Positions 17,027 to 19,018 of a DNA stretch of 19,018 nucleotides are shown here, piece by piece (position 1 is the first letter of the stretch; every line of letters begins with the position of its first letter). A model generated the notes under the pieces. The model did not search any database. It was given only the letters and a program-made list of their open reading frames with translations, and was not told where the DNA came from. Position numbers and translations under genes: made by a program. This stretch comes from an uncultured Colwellia sp. (GTDB lineage Bacteria; Pseudomonadota; Gammaproteobacteria; Enterobacterales; Alteromonadaceae). The stretch spans positions 1 to 19,018 of the forward strand of contig CAJWBY010000085.1 of the NCBI GenBank assembly GCA_913020705.1, given 5' to 3'.

Positions 17027-17561
17027 TGACGTCAAAGGGCGTCAAGATAATAAACTCTCTGACGCAATTGAACTAACAACACAGGAAGAGTCTAAAGTTA
17101 ATGTTCCTGCGTTAGAAACGATTTCAGAACAAGCTTTTGACTTAAGTGTTATTGACCCTGCTAAAATTCGTTCAGCTAATCAAGTTGATAAATGGGCAAA
17201 CATGATTGATGCAATGTCACTAACGGGCAGGTTGCGACAATTAGCGATACATGCAACCGTTAGTGAACAATCTACTGACGATTTACTATTACTTAATTTA
17301 GATCAAGCTACAAAGCATTTAAATAGTGACGTTGCCCATAAAAAGCTTGAACAGTGCATTTCAGATTTTTTGAAGAGACAAGTTACTGTAGAATTAACAA
17401 TTGTGGATGAAACATCCCATGACCCTTATAAGATTCAATCGCATATTAATGATAAACGATATGATTATGCGAAAGAATTACTAGAAAACGATGAGATAAT
17501 TATTGGTTTGAAAACTCATTTTCAAGCAGAATTAGATGAAAATACAATCGTAGCGCTATAA
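15450..17561 (+). CDS. dnaX: DNA polymerase III subunits tau and gamma
   Basis: The 703-residue full product, tau, is the clamp-loader ATPase that also holds the polymerase cores and DnaB helicase. Walker A is at 45-52 (GTRGVGKT), zinc-binding cysteines at 64, 73, 76 and 79, and the Walker B motif LIDEVH at about 124-129. AAA+ and lid domains extend to about 240, and the collar domain to about 370. A long low-complexity acidic linker (about 375-560) is followed by the C-terminal tau-specific domains, which bind DnaB and the polymerase alpha subunit. In the linker a programmed -1 frameshift signal (17015-17044) predicts a 525-residue gamma form lacking these domains. It sits 9 bases after apt. 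Confidence 0.96.
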   Translation: MSYQVLARKWRPKKFTELMGQEHVVTVLVNALEQQRLHHAYLFTGTRGVGKTTIARIFAKSLNCEQGITSSPCGVCDTCQDIDQGRFIDLLEIDAASKTKVDDTREILDNVQYAPTRGRYKVYLIDEVHMLSRSSFNALLKTLEEPPEHVKFILATTDPQKLPITVLSRCLQFHLKALTVSQIEQKTQEILQAEDVSVEKGALTLLAKAARGSMRDCLSLTDQSIAQGQGNITLANVQQMLGGVDQNWVYKILISLLKEDPKGLMNLSLDIASYAPNYSRLTAELIQLLHQVAMTQVIGQHFDLSPEHNQLVEKFSQAMSAEDVQLYYQIVLNGRKDLPYAADEQAAFDMLLLRLLAFTPINNAQTIPVTSVNQHSDFEDVQFDETNIDRADVTLAAIKSVPVTEIPDEFSEKVPAEKQIIAPFAEAIVSVNTIDSKVPEVIDSPIAEPESFSNANVLSAPDYINTPTHNVEHNNSILDTATENTIIDTPSIGEPLVQSPIEKALATRNMLRSRKKGLENNAKKSDDVKGRQDNKLSDAIELTTQEESKVNVPALETISEQAFDLSVIDPAKIRSANQVDKWANMIDAMSLTGRLRQLAIHATVSEQSTDDLLLLNLDQATKHLNSDVAHKKLEQCISDFLKRQVTVELTIVDETSHDPYKIQSHINDKRYDYAKELLENDEIIIGLKTHFQAELDENTIVAL
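17015..17044 (+). promoter_or_regulatory. Programmed -1 frameshift signal in dnaX
   Basis: The slippery heptamer A AAA AAG is followed, after five bases, by a hairpin: TGACGTC (17027-17033) pairs with GGCGTCA (17038-17044), with one U-G pair and an AAAG loop. A purine-rich AAAGGG (16995-17000) lies 14 bases upstream and may act as the internal Shine-Dalgarno stimulator known from E. coli, though its spacing is a little longer than the E. coli one. Confidence 0.85.
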
Positions 17562-17627
17562 CTGCTACTTGATATTTGTCGCGTTAAGCTCTATCTTTGG
17601 CGGCAACAGAACTTTGGAGAACATATT

Positions 17628-17954
17628 ATGATGAAAGGCGGAATGGGCAATTTAATGAAACAAGCCCAACAAATGCAAGAAAAAATGGCAAAAGCTCAAG
17701 AGCAATTAGCTAAAATGGAAGTGATTGGTGAGTCAGGCGCTGGTATGGTTAAGGTCACTATGACAGGCGGACACAGTGTACGTCGCGTAGATATTGACGA
17801 TAGCCTGATGGAAGACGATAAAGATATGCTTGAAGATTTGATTTCAGCGGCATTTAACGATGCTGTTCGTCGTGTAGAAGAGCAAAATAAAGAAAAAATG
17901 GGTGCGTTAACTGGTGGAATGCAATTACCCCCAGGGATGAAAATGCCGTTCTAG
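17628..17954 (+). CDS. ybaB: YbaB/EbfC family nucleoid-associated DNA-binding protein
   Basis: At 108 residues it has the usual length for this dimeric nucleoid-associated protein. The N-terminal helix is Met- and Gln-rich ([19 protein letters not shown], about 9-27), followed by the conserved [21 protein letters not shown] segment (about 37-57) and [18 protein letters not shown] (about 66-83), and a PPGMKMPF tail. GGAGA seven bases before the ATG at 17628 supports this start. It follows dnaX by 66 bases, but recR, its usual downstream partner, is not next; a terminator follows instead. Confidence 0.95.
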   Translation: MMKGGMGNLMKQAQQMQEKMAKAQEQLAKMEVIGESGAGMVKVTMTGGHSVRRVDIDDSLMEDDKDMLEDLISAAFNDAVRRVEEQNKEKMGALTGGMQLPPGMKMPF

Positions 17955-17968
17955 ACTTGAACACCAGT

Positions 17969-17997
17969 AAAAATGGCACCTATAAGGTGCCATTTTT
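17969..17997 (+). terminator. Intrinsic terminator after ybaB
   Basis: AAAAATGGCACCT (17969-17981) pairs perfectly with AGGTGCCATTTTT (17985-17997) around a three-base loop. It is a strong bidirectional-type terminator 14 bases past the ybaB stop. Confidence 0.93.
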
Positions 17998-18001
17998 GTT
18001 T

Positions 18002-18020
18002 TGGGGTCATTGTGGGGTCA
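18002..18020 (+). repeat. Paired TGGGGTCA direct repeats
   Basis: TGGGGTCA occurs at 18002-18009 and again at 18013-18020, an 11-base period, about one helical turn. Similar short GGGGTCA-type repeats can be binding sites for tyrosine recombinases at the ends of integrated elements. No integrase is in the window, so this is only a suggestion. Confidence 0.5.
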
Positions 18021-18318
18021 CTTTAATTGTATTTGCTCAAATCTGAATTGACACTTTTGGTTAATATGTTTTTATCGAGACGACAGACTCAAAACCACTA
18101 TTAACTGCCGTTGATATTTGGGTAATGGACTTTAACAATCAGGTAGTGAAGTAAACAACGGAATAGATTGAAAAGCCAGTTGAATCCTTTTTTGTTGTGG
18201 ATTTACACTAGGAAAGCTTTGGTTTTAACTAGTTTTTATTGTCTATTGAGTCAAAATAGTGAAACTGAAGTTAGTTAATGAGACCCTGTAATATAATAAA
18301 TTACAGGGTCATATTAAT
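18021..18318. other. Non-coding stretch at the right border
   Basis: About 300 bases with no credible gene. It holds a 10-11-base perfect hairpin near its end (18282-18310). A TTGACA at about 18047 has no convincing -10 partner. Base composition is AT-rich with no recognisable mobile-element ends. Confidence 0.5.
18282..18310 (-). terminator. Possible terminator hairpin for the 127-residue frame
   Basis: GACCCTGTAA (18282-18291) pairs perfectly with TTACAGGGTC (18301-18310), with one further T-A pair inside, around a 7-base loop. It lies eight bases beyond the stop of the minus-strand reading frame. No T run follows on either strand, so intrinsic termination is uncertain. Confidence 0.4.
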
Positions 18319-18702
18319 CTAATTTAGCTTCAACTTCATAATTGAGGTCTTAACATCATCTTGTCCAAGGTACAGAATATCATCCTCATAAGAAATGAGC
18401 CTAGTATTAGATGCACGACTTTTAGTTTTTGTTATCAAGTCGCTTGTCTCTAGGTCTACGATATGTGTTTCTTCATTGACATTGTACCTGTGGGCAATTT
18501 TACCTTGATGCTCTATTAACAGACTATTTTTTGTTTGCTTTGAAATAATCACTCGATTTTCATTAACAATATTACCAGATAAATTGTCTACAAATAAGCA
18601 GCCATGTTGGCTTTGGAAGGCTCTTTCACCTTGTTCTACAAGCTTTTTAAAGCTATTGCTACTAGCTTCAAACTTATAAATACCATTACCTTCAGCAATC
18701 AT
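18319..18702 (-). CDS. Unrecognised 127-residue protein, possibly a C-terminal fragment
   Basis: I do not recognise this protein. It is rich in beta-strand-like segments with no signal peptide or membrane span. The ATG at 18702 has no Shine-Dalgarno sequence. The open frame continues upstream for 13 more codons (TFSTAELVSNGQC) in the same style until a TAG at 18744-18742, so the true start may have been lost and this may be the tail of a larger, broken gene. The next coding trace upstream on the same strand is a decayed FkbM fragment, which supports a damaged region. Confidence 0.4.
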   Translation of the reverse strand: MIAEGNGIYKFEASSNSFKKLVEQGERAFQSQHGCLFVDNLSGNIVNENRVIISKQTKNSLLIEHQGKIAHRYNVNEETHIVDLETSDLITKTKSRASNTRLISYEDDILYLGQDDVKTSIMKLKLN

Positions 18703-18817
18703 ACATTGGCCGTTAGATACTAATTCGGCTGTACTAAAAGTCTACATTAAATTCTTATAGTGAGATATAAAAGTTTTAACTTCAAATCCATCCTCAATGA
18801 GTTGCTTAAGCCTATTT

Positions 18818-19018
18818 TCAAAAATTTTTATCTTTTTTTCTAATGATATTAAATAAATCAATAGAAGTTTTATTCATATCTATATTAATTCCCTTCCAAC
18901 CATTGCTATAAAGCGCTGCTGTATTACTATACATAATTGGATGAAAGCAACCAATATCAACATAAAATCCTCGATCTCTATTTTTAAAATATTCAACAAT
19001 AAAAACATCTTCCCCAGT
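18818..19018 (-). pseudogene. FkbM family methyltransferase fragment (5' end beyond the window)
   Basis: Read on the minus strand from the right edge, 66 codons give a clear FkbM-type methyltransferase piece: GFYVDIGCFHPIMYSNTAAL (residues 17-36), then LYSNGWKGINIDMN (36-49), the S-adenosylmethionine-binding region of these enzymes, and DLFNIIRKKDKNF before TGA. Normal FkbM domains continue for over 100 residues past this point, so the gene is cut short. A different frame continues with IFENRLKQLIEDGFEVKTFI to a TAG at 18744-18742, consistent with a frameshift and internal deletion. FkbM enzymes O-methylate sugars or small molecules and are frequent in polysaccharide islands. The stop lies after an A/T-rich homopolymer patch (18820-18840), so a sequencing error could explain the frame change but not the missing length. 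Confidence 0.6.

Overview
The window looks like chromosomal DNA of a marine, psychrophile-type gammaproteobacterium of the Alteromonadales (Colwellia/Thalassotalea-like). This rests on AT-rich composition, the priC, apt-dnaX-ybaB gene set, a DUF3450-ExbB-ExbB-ExbD-TonB-TPR operon typical of that order, and protein sequence style. No tRNA, rRNA, CRISPR array or intact insertion sequence was seen.

Left part (1-8.7 kb), nearly all minus strand. The first ~480 bases are poorly coding, with inverted repeats and a run of ten G. Next come a secreted protein with a formylglycine-generating-enzyme fold, an FnIII domain and a carbohydrate-binding-like domain (but no catalytic cysteines), a DUF885 metallopeptidase-like protein, and a prolyl-oligopeptidase-family lipoprotein. 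The last two fit extracytoplasmic peptide breakdown. A ComFB-domain protein, the primosome protein PriC and a TauE/SafE-type permease follow. Hairpin terminators separate several of these genes.

Middle part (8.7-14.1 kb), plus strand. A ~400-base regulatory region leads into a six-gene operon with 1-base overlaps or gaps of 3-12 bases. It encodes DUF3450, a long ExbB-like protein with a periplasmic N-terminal extension, a short ExbB, ExbD, a short TonB and a secreted TPR protein, and ends at a strong terminator. It should be a dedicated energy transducer for TonB-dependent outer-membrane uptake.

Right-middle part (14.1-18 kb), plus strand. A 41-residue single-membrane-span protein and a REC-only response regulator precede apt, dnaX and ybaB. 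dnaX carries a clear programmed -1 frameshift signal (A AAA AAG, immediate UGA in the new frame, hairpin five bases downstream), so both tau and a shorter gamma subunit are predicted.

Right end (18-19 kb). recR, the usual partner of ybaB, is absent. A terminator is followed by paired TGGGGTCA repeats, about 300 bases of non-coding sequence, an unrecognised reading frame and a broken FkbM methyltransferase fragment running off the edge. This reads as the border of a variable or decayed region. The best-supported unusual observations are the dnaX frameshift cassette, the cysteine-less FGE-like fusion protein, the unlisted 41-residue membrane protein and the decayed right border. I did not find a convincing wholly new system.
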